From the NCBI GenBank assembly GCA_900473205.1, contig UCLB01000025.1:54512-118511 (forward strand): a DNA stretch of 64,000 bases, read 5' to 3'. Position numbers and translations under genes: made by a program. Position 1 is the first letter of the stretch; every line of letters begins with the position of its first letter. The DNA is from Hyphomicrobiales bacterium (GTDB lineage: Bacteria > Pseudomonadota > Alphaproteobacteria > Rhizobiales > Rhizobiaceae). The notes beneath the pieces are model-generated. The model was not told the DNA's origin, did no database searches, and saw only the letters and a list, made by a program, of their open reading frames with translations. Positions 16,447-25,055 of this stretch are shown piece by piece.

Positions 16447-17823
16447 TCATGAAAAACGAACGGTTGCCTTCAACCCACGCTCCCCGGCACCGTCTTCCAA
16501 TGACAGCTGCCCTTTGAACAGTGTCGCAATCTCCTCGACGATCGAAAGCCCCAGACCCGCGCCGGGAGCTGCATTGCCATCCCCCCGGGCAAAACGCTGG
16601 CGCACCACATCGCGCTTTTCCGCCGAGATACCGGGACCATTGTCCTCCACTTCCAGAAAAGCGACGCCATCGACCTTTCCAACCCTCACGGTCACTTCCG
16701 CACCTCGGCCTGCATAGGCGATTGCATTGCTGATGAGATTGCCGAGCAACTCGCCCAGCAGAAGCGGCTCCGCCGGGATGCTCGCCGTTTCAATCAGCTC
16801 GAAGCCCAGATCGATACCAGCCTCGGCGGCAAGAGGCACGTAATCGGCAGTCACGGATTGCGCCAGTGACACCAGATCGACGTCGACAAGGCTTTGCTTT
16901 TCACCCGATACCGCCGCATCGATATTGGCCATGCGCAAAAGCTGCGCCAGAATATGTTCTGCGTGCGCGACGGAAGCATCACCCTTATGCGCTGCCGCCT
17001 GCGCCTCCTGCAAGGTGGATGCCCGCGCGGACAGCGCAAGCTGGGTGCGGATGATGGCCAGCGGCGTCCTGAGCTGATGGCTGGCATTGCCGGTAAAATG
17101 CCGCAACGCATCCAGCGCCGATTGCAGCCGCACCATGAAGGAATTGACGGTTTCCACGAGGTTCTCGACCTCGACAGGCACCGATTGGCGGATGGGGTGC
17201 AGGTCGTTGGGGCTGCGCTCATCGATGGCTTCGCTCAACCGGTAAAGCGGGCGTAATGAAATCGTCACCGCAATCCATACGATGATGGCGGCGCCCACGA
17301 TCATGAACAGAAGCCGTAGCGCGGATCGCAGAATAATGGCTTGCGCCAAACGGCTGCGCGCAATCGTCGTTTCGGCAACGGTGACGGAAAACGGTACGGA
17401 ATTGACCCCCGTGGACGCAAATCGTTGGATTGCCGCGACACGAATGGGCTCGCCCCGAAACTCGGCATCCATGAAGACGGGAGCGTCGCTGCGCAACTCA
17501 TTCACAGAAGGCAGGTTCTGATAGCCGGTGAGGAACTGACCATTCGGCCCGTTGACGCGATAAAACACGCGGTCCTGCGCAGCCGATGTCAGCATTTCCA
17601 GCGCGACATAGGGGATGTCCACCTCGAGCGAACCGTCCTCCGACACAACGACACGCTCGGCAATGGCAAGCGCAGAGCCTGATAACACACGGTCAGAGAC
17701 TATGTTGGCTGTGTTGGTCGCTTCGCGATAGGTATCGGCCAGCGCCACGCAGCCGATGATCGCCGTGGAAATGAGAAGCCAGCCCAGCAGACGCCGCCGC
17801 AGCGAATAGGCGGCGTGCTTCAT
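16447..17823 (-). CDS. tctE: TctE-like sensor histidine kinase
   Basis: 458 aa. A membrane segment near 14-32 and a second near 168-190 bracket a periplasmic 2CSK_N-type sensing domain. HAMP-like and HisKA regions follow with the phospho-acceptor His in GNASHQLRTPLA, then the ATPase N-box (LISNAIAYAG), DNGPGIS and GAGLGLSIVEEI. Its ATG overlaps the regulator stop by 4 bases. Together with the regulator and tctCBA it should sense a tricarboxylate or related acid. The ligand is inferred from context only. Confidence 0.88.
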   Translation of the reverse strand: MKHAAYSLRRRLLGWLLISTAIIGCVALADTYREATNTANIVSDRVLSGSALAIAERVVVSEDGSLEVDIPYVALEMLTSAAQDRVFYRVNGPNGQFLTGYQNLPSVNELRSDAPVFMDAEFRGEPIRVAAIQRFASTGVNSVPFSVTVAETTIARSRLAQAIILRSALRLLFMIVGAAIIVWIAVTISLRPLYRLSEAIDERSPNDLHPIRQSVPVEVENLVETVNSFMVRLQSALDALRHFTGNASHQLRTPLAIIRTQLALSARASTLQEAQAAAHKGDASVAHAEHILAQLLRMANIDAAVSGEKQSLVDVDLVSLAQSVTADYVPLAAEAGIDLGFELIETASIPAEPLLLGELLGNLISNAIAYAGRGAEVTVRVGKVDGVAFLEVEDNGPGISAEKRDVVRQRFARGDGNAAPGAGLGLSIVEEIATLFKGQLSLEDGAGERGLKATVRFS

Positions 17824-18500
17824 TCCGCCATCTCCGGCAGCTTTTCGAGATAATAACCGATGCCCCGCGCCGTCTTCACCGTCAGCCCGTGCGGCGCGAG
17901 ACGCTTGCGCAGACGGCTGACATATTGCTCGATGGCATTGCCGGACAGCTCGTCATCGAAACCGGTGAGCGATTGCACGATGGCTTCTTTCGCCACCACC
18001 TTTCCGGCGCGCATGAACAGGACTTCCAGTAGCGCCACTTCGCGCGCGGGAATATCCAGAGGGCTGCCCTCGGCGGAAAAGGTGCGTGACGTCAGATCGA
18101 ACGACACTTTACCAAAACTGACCAGCGATGAACGCAGTCCCGCATTGCGCCGCAGAAGCACGCGCACTCGCGCCTCGAATTCGGTGATGTCGAAGGGCTT
18201 GATCATATAGTCATCGGCGCCGAGATCGAGCCCCTTCACCCGCTCTTCCGGCGTACCGCGTGCCGTCAGGATCATCACCGCGGCCTTATCTTGTCGGGCG
18301 CGCATGGAGCGCAGAACCTCGATACCGTCCATTTCAGGCAGGTTGAGATCGAGAATGACGAGATCGAAATTTTCTGCAGCGATAGCGGCATAGGCCGAGG
18401 CACCGTCGGACACCACATCCACGGCATAGCCACTGCCCCGCAGCAGCGCCGACAAGCCCTCCGACAAAACCTGATTGTCCTCCACCAGCAGAATTCGCAA
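17820..18500 (-). CDS. tctD: TctD-like OmpR-family response regulator
   Basis: 226 aa using the TTG at 18500, which has GGAGGG seven bases upstream and yields the standard start RILLVEDNQ; an ATG at 18515 would add five residues. The receiver domain has its phospho-acceptor Asp in VILDLNLPEMDG and the Lys in MIKPFD. The winged-helix output domain ends with YVSRLRKRLAPHG and ARGIGYYL. It probably activates the divergent binding-protein gene and the tctCBA operon. Confidence 0.9.
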   Translation of the reverse strand: MRILLVEDNQVLSEGLSALLRGSGYAVDVVSDGASAYAAIAAENFDLVILDLNLPEMDGIEVLRSMRARQDKAAVMILTARGTPEERVKGLDLGADDYMIKPFDITEFEARVRVLLRRNAGLRSSLVSFGKVSFDLTSRTFSAEGSPLDIPAREVALLEVLFMRAGKVVAKEAIVQSLTGFDDELSGNAIEQYVSRLRKRLAPHGLTVKTARGIGYYLEKLPEMAE

Positions 18501-18569
18501 GCAGACGCCCTCCATTTGGATCAAATTTATCCAAGCCTTCCCGTCTTGTGAATGGCAAGGGCCTGCGGC

Positions 18570-19649
18570 ATGATCTTTTCCATGCGTATTCTTCTGTCTC
18601 TCTGTCTTTTCTTGAGCGCCGCCACCTGTTTGCAGGCGCAGCAGATGCTTTTCCCTGCCCTATCAGGCAAGGCAGATGCGGAAACGCTCGTGGTCTATTC
18701 CTCGCTGGACGAACCGCTCGCCACGCCCATGATCGAAGGTTTCCAGAGGGCCAATCCTGACGTGGCGGTTTCCTACGAGGATATGCTGACCGGCGAGATT
18801 TACGACCGCATCGTGCGCGAGACGGATGCAGGCCAGAAAACCGCTGATTTCGCCTTTTCTTCCGCCATGGATCTTCAAGTCAAACTCAGCAATGACGGCT
18901 ATGCGCAGCGCTCCGATCTACCGATGAGCGCCCGCTGGCCCGCCTGGGCCAACTGGCGCAACACAGCCTATGCGCTGACCTTCGAACCCGCCGTCTTCGT
19001 CTACCATAAGCCCAGCTTCCAGACCGAGAAGCCCCCGGCCAGCCGTGCCGAGTTCGTGGATTATCTGGAGCGCCATGCCAAAGAGGTGCACGGACGCATT
19101 GCCACCTATGACATAGAGCGTTCAGGCGTCGGTTTTCTCTTCATGTCTCGGGATCAGGAGCAGTTCGGCGATATCTGGAATGTCATCAAGAGCATGGGCA
19201 CGGCGGGGGTGAAAGTCTATTCCACCAGTTCCGCCATTCTGGAACGCATCTCGGACGGCCGTTTCGTGCTGGGCTATAACATCCTCGGCTCCTATGCGGC
19301 GGACTGGGCATCCCGCCATCCCGATGTCGGCATCGTGCTGCCCAAGGACTATACCGTCGTCATGTCGCGCATCGGGCTCGTACCGCAGGCAGCAAGGAAT
19401 GCGGAGCTTGGCCGCCGCTATCTGGAATTCTTCATGTCGAAGGAAGGCCAGACCATCATGGCGCGGCAGTTGCAGATACCGGCGGTCAGCCCCGATGTTG
19501 CGGGGGAGAACACCGCCAACATGATGCAGGCCATCCACGGTGCGCAATTGCGGCCCGTGCCGGTCAGTCCGGGGCTGATGGTCTATCTCGATCAGGTCAA
19601 GCGTGCCCGCATCATCGAGCGCTGGAACGAAGCTTTACGCGCCCAGTAG
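18570..19649 (+). CDS. periplasmic ABC-type binding protein (iron/spermidine-like fold), tct-linked
   Basis: 359 aa from the ATG at 18570, where AAGGG lies 8 bases upstream; ATGs at 18552 and 18582 are in frame. A signal peptide (LLSLCLFLSAATCLQA) precedes a type 2 periplasmic binding fold with LVVYSSLDEPLATPMIEGFQ, typical of the ferric/polyamine group. No ABC permease or ATPase is nearby. It lies between the divergent TctDE pair and tctC, so it may feed ligand information to the sensor kinase instead of serving transport; that is inference. Confidence 0.8.
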   Translation: MIFSMRILLSLCLFLSAATCLQAQQMLFPALSGKADAETLVVYSSLDEPLATPMIEGFQRANPDVAVSYEDMLTGEIYDRIVRETDAGQKTADFAFSSAMDLQVKLSNDGYAQRSDLPMSARWPAWANWRNTAYALTFEPAVFVYHKPSFQTEKPPASRAEFVDYLERHAKEVHGRIATYDIERSGVGFLFMSRDQEQFGDIWNVIKSMGTAGVKVYSTSSAILERISDGRFVLGYNILGSYAADWASRHPDVGIVLPKDYTVVMSRIGLVPQAARNAELGRRYLEFFMSKEGQTIMARQLQIPAVSPDVAGENTANMMQAIHGAQLRPVPVSPGLMVYLDQVKRARIIERWNEALRAQ

Positions 19650-19893
19650 ACGAATTTCAAAAATTAATAGACAGTAAATGCGCTGAGGAATTGCCAAGCG
19701 TCAGTTAGATGACAGCTTTCTGTGGTGCTGTGCAGTTCTTCGTTCATCCGTGGAGGCGGACTGAAGAAGCGGGAGGAAGTCTCATCCGACAGATCGTTGC
19801 CCGGTTGCTAGAAGTGCAGCCCTCGATGTCGGCCATGTGCGCCCCTTCCGCTATCATCACAACATGCCGAATGGCATACAAGGAGGGTTCACT

Positions 19894-20838
19894 TTGAAGC
19901 ATTTCTTTATCGCTTCGCTACTTGCTGGCGCAATCGCACTTCCAGCAGCAGCAGCTGATTACACCATCATTGCTCCTGCAAACCCCGGCGGTGGCTGGGA
20001 CCAAACAGCTCGTTCGTTGCAGAGCGTGCTGCAGGAAGACGGCATTTCCAAGCGCGTTCAGGTTCAAAACGTTCCCGGCGCCGGTGGCACCATTGGCCTT
20101 GCGCAGTTCGCAAGCCAGCAGAAGGGCAATCCCAACGCGCTGATCGTCGGCGGCTACGTCATGGTTGGTGCCATCCTCACCAACAAGGCGCCGGTTACGC
20201 TGAAGGACGTCACGCCGATTGCGCGACTGACCGGTGAATACGAAGTCATCGTCGTTCCAGCATCGTCCCCGCTCCAGAACATCGGTCAGCTGGTCGAACA
20301 ACTCAAGAAAGACCCGGGCAGCGTTTCCTGGGGTGGCGGTTCTGCTGGCGGCACCGACCACATCACGGCAGGCCTGATTGCCAAGGCTGCGGGCGTCGAT
20401 CCAACCAAGATCAACTACATCGCTTACTCTGGCGGCGGTGAGGCTCTGGCCTCCATCCTCGGTGCGCAGGTAACTGCCGGTATCTCCAGCTATGGCGAAT
20501 TCGAAAGCCAGGTTAAGGCCGGAACCGTTCGTCTTCTCGCCATCTCCAGCGAAGCCAAGATCGAAGGCATCGATGCCCCGACGCTGAAGGAAAGCGGCCT
20601 CGACGTCGTCATCCAGAACTGGCGCATGGTTGCAGCCCCTCCAGGCCTGACGCCTGAGCAGGAAAAGGCCGTCAGCGCCGATGTCGAAAAGCTGGCGAAG
20701 TCTGCCAAGTGGCAGGAAACGCTGAAGACCAAGGGCTGGATGGACACCTATCTTGCCGGTGACGCTTTCAAGGAACAGCTTGCTAAGGACACCGCCTCGA
20801 CAGAAGCCATCCTCAAAGACATCGGACTGGTAAAATGA
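19894..20838 (+). CDS. tctC: tripartite tricarboxylate transporter substrate-binding protein
   Basis: 314 aa from a TTG at 19894, selected because AGGAGGG ends 6 bases upstream and the product then begins with a signal peptide (KHFFIASLLAGAIALPAAAA). The mature protein is a Bug/TctC type: DYTIIAPANPGGGWDQTARSLQ and VQNVPGAGGTIGLAQF are its diagnostic segments. It captures the dicarboxylate or tricarboxylate ligand for TctAB. The 3' end overlaps tctB by 4 bases. Confidence 0.92.
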   Translation: MKHFFIASLLAGAIALPAAAADYTIIAPANPGGGWDQTARSLQSVLQEDGISKRVQVQNVPGAGGTIGLAQFASQQKGNPNALIVGGYVMVGAILTNKAPVTLKDVTPIARLTGEYEVIVVPASSPLQNIGQLVEQLKKDPGSVSWGGGSAGGTDHITAGLIAKAAGVDPTKINYIAYSGGGEALASILGAQVTAGISSYGEFESQVKAGTVRLLAISSEAKIEGIDAPTLKESGLDVVIQNWRMVAAPPGLTPEQEKAVSADVEKLAKSAKWQETLKTKGWMDTYLAGDAFKEQLAKDTASTEAILKDIGLVK

Positions 20839-21329
20839 GCCAGGGTTCATCCCCTTCCCATCCCACAAAGCGCCGCCCTGATTGGGCGGCGTTCGGCATC
20901 GCCGTTTTTCTGGTGATCATTGCCGCCGTCATCTTCTGGGATTCGGCGCGGCTTGCCAGCGTCACCGGTTATTCTCCGGTCGGCCCGGCAACCGTTCCTT
21001 ACGCCATTGCCTTCTGTCTTATCGGTCTGGCCATCTGGACCGGTTTTGAAGCATGGCGCAACGAATTCCCTGTCCGCGACAAGCAGGAAATCGGCCCCGT
21101 CGTCTGGGTCGTTGCCGGTCTTGCCGCACAGATGCTGCTGTTGAACGTCGCAGGCTTCTCCATTGCCACAGGTTTGCTGTTCGCCTTCACGGCACGCGCC
21201 TTCGGCAAACGCAAGCTCTGGTATTCGATCCCCATCGGCATCGTGTTCAGCTTTGTCATCTGGGTCATCTTCGCGCAGTTCCTGCAATTGTCGCTGCCCG
21301 CAGGACCTTTGGAACGGCTGTTTTTCTGA
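20835..21329 (+). CDS. tctB: tripartite tricarboxylate transporter small membrane subunit
   Basis: 164 aa with about four membrane segments (first near 17-35), the TctB pattern. It overlaps the tctC stop by 4 bases. TctB is the small integral membrane subunit that pairs with TctA; sequence conservation is low in the family, so context carries much of the assignment. Confidence 0.88.
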   Translation: MSQGSSPSHPTKRRPDWAAFGIAVFLVIIAAVIFWDSARLASVTGYSPVGPATVPYAIAFCLIGLAIWTGFEAWRNEFPVRDKQEIGPVVWVVAGLAAQMLLLNVAGFSIATGLLFAFTARAFGKRKLWYSIPIGIVFSFVIWVIFAQFLQLSLPAGPLERLFF

Positions 21330-21422
21330 CAGCCGGTCCGTTCAATAACCAACAAGACATGAAACCGCGCGCCTGCATGTAAACGGCAGCAACGGCTTCA
21401 CCCGACAGGGGGACAACTGTCC

Positions 21423-22940
21423 ATGAGCACTTTTGAATTTCTGCTTCACGGTCTTGAGGTTGCGGCGCAACCCATGAACCTGCTTTACGCGCTGATCGGC
21501 GTTACGCTCGGCACCGCCGTTGGCGTTTTGCCCGGCATCGGCCCGGCACTGACCGTGGCGCTGCTGCTGCCCGTCACCTACCGGCTCGATCCAGCGGGAT
21601 CGCTGATCATGTTTGCCGGTATCTATTACGGTGGCATGTATGGCGGCTCGACCACCTCGATCCTACTGAATACACCCGGCGAAAGTGCGTCCATCGTGAC
21701 GGCTTTGGAAGGCAACAAGATGGCCCGAGCGGGGCGCGGTGGACCGGCGCTGGCGACAGCCGCCATCGGCTCCTTCGTGGCGGGCCTGATTGCGACCATC
21801 GCGCTCGCCTTCGTGGCACCCTACATCGTCAAGCTCGCACTGGTTTTCGGCCCACGCGAATATTTCGCGCTGATGGTGCTCGCCTTCGTTACCGTATCCT
21901 CCGCTTTCGGTGACTCGGCGCTTCGCGGCCTCACCTCGCTGTTCATCGGCTTTGCGCTCGCCATCGTCGGCATCGACCAGTTGACCGGCCAGACGCGTAT
22001 GAGCTTCGGTATTCCCGATCTGCTCGACGGCGTGGAAGTGACCACACTTGCCGTTGCCATGTTCGCCATCGGTGAAACCCTGTTTATCGTAGCCCAGGGC
22101 CAGAGCGGCGACGAAAAGGTCGAGGCCGTCAAGGGTTCGGTGTGGATGAGTGCACAGGACTGGGCACGCTCGTGGAAGCCATGGCTTCGCGGCACTTTGA
22201 TCGGCTTCCCGATTGGCGCGATGCCAGCGGGCGGCGCTGAAATCGGCACCTTCCTGTCCTATGCGACCGAAAAGAAGCTGTCCAAGCACCCGGAAGAATT
22301 CGGCCACGGCGCCATTGAAGGCGTTGCCGGTCCGGAAGCCGCCAACAACGCATCTGCTGCCGGTACGCTTGTCCCGCTGCTGACACTCGGCCTTCCAACA
22401 ACGGCGACGGCTGCCATCATGCTCGCCGGTTTCCAGCAGTTCGGCCTTCAGCCCGGCCCGCTTCTATTTGCGACCAACCCGCAGCTCGTCTGGGGCCTGA
22501 TTGCCAGTCTCTTCATCGCCAACCTCATGCTGCTGGTTCTCAACCTGCCGCTGATCGGTCTGTGGGTGAAGCTGCTGACCATTCCGAAACCTTGGCTCTA
22601 TGCAGGCATTCTGCTGTTTGCAACGCTCGGCACCATCGGCGCAAACCCATCTGTCTTCGAACTCGGAATGCTGCTCGCCTTCGGTATCCTCGGCTACATC
22701 ATGCGCATCTTCGGCTACCCGATTGCACCAGCCGTCGTTGGTCTCATCCTCGGACCATTGGCGGAGCAGCAATTGCGTCGTGCATTGTCCATCGGACAGG
22801 GCGACCCAATGGTGCTGTTCACCTCGCCGATTGCGGTGGGCCTGTTCCTCGTCGCTGCAGCAGCTTTCATCGTGCCGCTCATCATGCGCCTTCGCGGGCG
22901 TGGCCAGGTGCTGACTCAGCTTGCCGCCAACGAAGACTGA
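21423..22940 (+). CDS. tctA: tripartite tricarboxylate transporter large permease
   Basis: 505 aa with about 11-12 membrane segments. It carries the TctA signatures [37 protein letters not shown] and the second repeat [18 protein letters not shown] with [26 protein letters not shown]. It is the sodium- or proton-driven transport channel. A GGGGG-containing Shine-Dalgarno precedes the start. The 93-base gap after tctB holds no gene. Confidence 0.94.
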   Translation: MSTFEFLLHGLEVAAQPMNLLYALIGVTLGTAVGVLPGIGPALTVALLLPVTYRLDPAGSLIMFAGIYYGGMYGGSTTSILLNTPGESASIVTALEGNKMARAGRGGPALATAAIGSFVAGLIATIALAFVAPYIVKLALVFGPREYFALMVLAFVTVSSAFGDSALRGLTSLFIGFALAIVGIDQLTGQTRMSFGIPDLLDGVEVTTLAVAMFAIGETLFIVAQGQSGDEKVEAVKGSVWMSAQDWARSWKPWLRGTLIGFPIGAMPAGGAEIGTFLSYATEKKLSKHPEEFGHGAIEGVAGPEAANNASAAGTLVPLLTLGLPTTATAAIMLAGFQQFGLQPGPLLFATNPQLVWGLIASLFIANLMLLVLNLPLIGLWVKLLTIPKPWLYAGILLFATLGTIGANPSVFELGMLLAFGILGYIMRIFGYPIAPAVVGLILGPLAEQQLRRALSIGQGDPMVLFTSPIAVGLFLVAAAAFIVPLIMRLRGRGQVLTQLAANED

Positions 22941-22984
22941 GCAAGTCGCGCAAACAAAAGACTCAGCGTTCCTCCCAAGGAACT

Positions 22985-23016
22985 GCCCCGCATTCGAAAG
23001 GATGCGGGGCTTTTTT
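22985..23016 (+). terminator. terminator of the tctCBA operon
   Basis: GCCCCGCAT and ATGCGGGGC form a 9-bp stem with an 8-base loop followed by TTTTTT. A strong intrinsic terminator. Confidence 0.9.
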
Positions 23017-23022
23017 GTCGTC

Positions 23023-23048
23023 GGAACGGAAAGCAGTCGGTACCCGTT
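23023..23048 (+). promoter_or_regulatory. EcfG-type promoter before the small lipoprotein gene
   Basis: GGAAC at 23023-23027 and CGTT at 23045-23048 with a 17-base spacer match the general-stress sigma consensus exactly. The start codon is 36 bases downstream. Confidence 0.7.
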
Positions 23049-23083
23049 AAGCTTGCAGCCCGAGCTCTTTCAAGGAATAAACT

Positions 23084-23344
23084 ATGCGCCCACTCGCCCT
23101 GTTTCTCATTCTGGCGCTCACATCCTGCACGACCGCCGCCTCATCCGTGGAGCCCATTCCGGGCAGCATCACCTATGGCGGCCAGCCGCGAACCAAATTG
23201 ACCAAGTCGCCCATCGGCAGCACGCTGACCCATGACTTCATCATGAATGACGGACAGCATGCCTTCGAGACCTATCGTATCGCGCCCGACCGATCCCTCA
23301 TTTTGCTGAATCGCGAAATCATCAGCGATGTGCCTGACGATTGA
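23084..23344 (+). CDS. small lipoprotein, function unknown
   Basis: 86 aa. The N-terminus LALFLILALTSC is a lipoprotein signal with the lipidated Cys near residue 15. The rest is a short soluble domain with TYGGQPRTKL and HAFETYRIAPD. I do not recognise a family. Its placement behind an exact EcfG-type promoter suggests an envelope protein made in the general stress response. Confidence 0.72.
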   Translation: MRPLALFLILALTSCTTAASSVEPIPGSITYGGQPRTKLTKSPIGSTLTHDFIMNDGQHAFETYRIAPDRSLILLNREIISDVPDD

Positions 23345-23379
23345 ACCGCGCAGAATGGTCGTTTCCGTACAGAATGATT

Positions 23380-23405
23380 GGAACGACTGGCGCACTCAAC
23401 TCGTT
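23380..23405 (+). promoter_or_regulatory. EcfG-type promoter before dps
   Basis: GGAAC (23380-23384), 17-base spacer, CGTT (23402-23405), 55 bases before the dps start. Exact consensus match. Confidence 0.72.
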
Positions 23406-23459
23406 GCTTTCTCACATGTTTCAAAAACGAACCATTGATCGATGTTTGAGGAGAGAAAA

Positions 23460-23948
23460 ATGCGAACCCATAAGACCAGGAACGATTTGCCGTCCAATGC
23501 GAAAGCGACAGTGATAGGGCTATTGAACGAGTCTCTGGCTTCCGTCATCGATCTTTCGCTGATTACCAAGCAGGCGCACTGGAACCTCAAGGGGCCACAA
23601 TTCATTGCCATCCACGAGCTGCTGGACCAGTTCCGCACCCTGCTGGACAAGCACAGCGACACGATTGCAGAACGCGCCGTGCAACTAGGTGGAACAGCAC
23701 TCGGCACCGTGCAGACGGTAACATCCACATCGAAGCTGAAAGCCTACCCGACGGACATCTTCAAGATTCAGGATCATTTGGCAGAACTGATCGAGCGCTA
23801 TGGCGATGTCGCCAATCTGGTTCGCAAATCCATTGATGAAGCCGATGATGCGGGCGATGCCAACACAGCCGATATCTTCACCGCTGCCTCGCGCGATCTC
23901 GACAAATCGCTGTGGTTTCTGGAAGCCCATATTCAGGAAAAAAGCTGA
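23460..23948 (+). CDS. dps: DNA starvation/stationary phase protection protein Dps
   Basis: 162 aa from the ATG at 23460, preceded by GAGGAGAG; an upstream in-frame ATG at 23442 lacks such a site. All inter-subunit ferroxidase ligands are at family spacing: His40, His52, Asp56, Asp67 and Glu71. The N-terminus is Lys/Arg-containing (MRTHKTRN), which may help DNA contact. Dps dodecamers oxidise and store Fe(II) using peroxide and shield DNA. An EcfG-type promoter upstream predicts stress induction. Confidence 0.95.
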   Translation: MRTHKTRNDLPSNAKATVIGLLNESLASVIDLSLITKQAHWNLKGPQFIAIHELLDQFRTLLDKHSDTIAERAVQLGGTALGTVQTVTSTSKLKAYPTDIFKIQDHLAELIERYGDVANLVRKSIDEADDAGDANTADIFTAASRDLDKSLWFLEAHIQEKS

Positions 23949-23956
23949 CACAACAA

Positions 23957-23981
23957 AAGCGCCCGGGGGACCGGGCGCTTG
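23957..23981 (+). terminator. hairpin after dps
   Basis: AGCGCCCGG and CCGGGCGCT pair across a short G/A loop 9 bases after the dps stop; the following T-run is only two bases. Confidence 0.55.
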
Positions 23982-24005
23982 CACCATTCGTCATTTCTCA
24001 GACGA

Positions 24006-24227
24006 TCAATGGCGGCGCAGAACCGCCTTGCCAATGTCGCGAAGCATCTCATGATCGAGGATGCCGCGCTGGGCGCTCCTGATCAGAACGGCTGCACATT
24101 CATTGGCGACCGAACTGCTCCGGTCTTCAAGGCACTCGAAACACACGCCATCAAATATGGTCTGAAGGTCAGTGACCTGCTGGGGTGACAATTGTGCGCC
24201 AACCCTTTGAAAAGCCGCATACGACAA
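24006..24227 (-). CDS. small hypothetical protein
   Basis: 73 aa from a TTG at 24227 that has GGGAGG seven bases upstream. The sequence SPQQVTDLQTIFDGVCFECL and the later RGILDHEMLRDIGKAV look like a small helical protein; two Cys lie close together. I do not recognise a family. It converges on dps. The good Shine-Dalgarno is the main reason to believe it. Confidence 0.5.
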   Translation of the reverse strand: MSYAAFQRVGAQLSPQQVTDLQTIFDGVCFECLEDRSSSVANECAAVLIRSAQRGILDHEMLRDIGKAVLRRH

Positions 24228-24348
24228 GGCTCATCCTCCCTAGAATACGCCAAGTATCGACACTCATTTTCACGAACGATTAATATCTACACCTGATCGA
24301 ATCACATGTCGAATCAGATTTTAACGAATTTTCAACGATTATTTTATC

Positions 24349-24374
24349 GGAACCGCAGAAGCTGCCCGCCCGTT
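24349..24374 (+). promoter_or_regulatory. EcfG-type promoter before csbD
   Basis: GGAAC (24349-24353), 17-base spacer, CGTT (24371-24374), 29 bases before the csbD start. Exact consensus match. Confidence 0.72.
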
Positions 24375-24403
24375 ACTTCTATGTAACAAAAAGGAGAAAA
24401 GCC

Positions 24404-24610
24404 ATGGATTGGAACCGTGTAGAAGGCAACTGGAAGCAGGTTAAGGGCAAGATCAAGGAACAGTGGGGCAAGCTCACCGACGATGATCTGGACCAGATTG
24501 CAGGCAAGCGCGACCAGCTGGAAGGTAAGATCCAGGAGCGCTACGGCGTCGAGAAAGACCACGTTCGCAAGGATGTCGATACCTGGTACGACCGCCAGAC
24601 CTGGCAGTAA
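24404..24610 (+). CDS. CsbD-family stress protein
   Basis: 68 aa. It carries the CsbD core MDWNRVEGNWKQVKGKIKEQ and DDLDQIAGKRDQLEGKIQ, a charged helical protein made in large amounts in stress in many bacteria. AAGGAG precedes the start. Its exact molecular role is unknown. The EcfG-type promoter upstream fits stress induction. Confidence 0.92.
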   Translation: MDWNRVEGNWKQVKGKIKEQWGKLTDDDLDQIAGKRDQLEGKIQERYGVEKDHVRKDVDTWYDRQTWQ

Positions 24611-24631
24611 GCAAAGACCGAATTTCCATCA

Positions 24632-24659
24632 AAAAATGCCCGCTGCGTGCGGGCATTTT
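24632..24659. terminator. bidirectional terminator between csbD and the response regulator gene
   Basis: AAAATGCCCGC and GCGGGCATTTT form a symmetrical hairpin with A-run before and T-run after, so it can serve both convergent genes. Confidence 0.85.
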
Positions 24660-24679
24660 GCATGTCTGGGGCCAGCCAA

Positions 24680-25051
24680 TCAACAGGCGATGCTGAGACC
24701 GATATCGGACAGTGCTTTTTCGATGACATGCGGCGACACCGGCTTGGTCAGAAAAATCGCACCCGGAGGCAGAACGCCTTCCGCCGGATTGTAGCGCCCT
24801 GAAATTACGACCACCTTGATATCTGGCCAGCGCCGATGCGCAACATTGGCAAGACCCAAGCCGTTGATTGAGCCCGGCATATCGATGTCAGTCAGTATCG
24901 CGTGAATGGACTCGTCGGCTTCCAGCATCTTGACGGCTTGGTCGGCTGTTGCCGCCTCATCGGCCACATAGCCGAGGTCGCAGACCATATCCACAAGGTC
25001 GAGCCGTATGAGGCCGTCATCTTCAACGATCAAAAGGCGGGGTTGCGGCAT
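24680..25051 (-). CDS. single-domain response regulator
   Basis: 123 aa, receiver domain only. LIVEDDGLIRLDLVDM carries the acidic pair, AILTDIDMPGS the phospho-acceptor Asp, VVISGRYN the switch Thr/Ser position and FLTKPVSPHVI the Lys. No output domain is present, so it would act by protein contact or as a phosphate sink. It lies 4 bases after the HWE kinase stop on the same strand and is its likely partner. Confidence 0.88.
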   Translation of the reverse strand: MPQPRLLIVEDDGLIRLDLVDMVCDLGYVADEAATADQAVKMLEADESIHAILTDIDMPGSINGLGLANVAHRRWPDIKVVVISGRYNPAEGVLPPGAIFLTKPVSPHVIEKALSDIGLSIAC

Positions 25052-25055
25052 CTGC

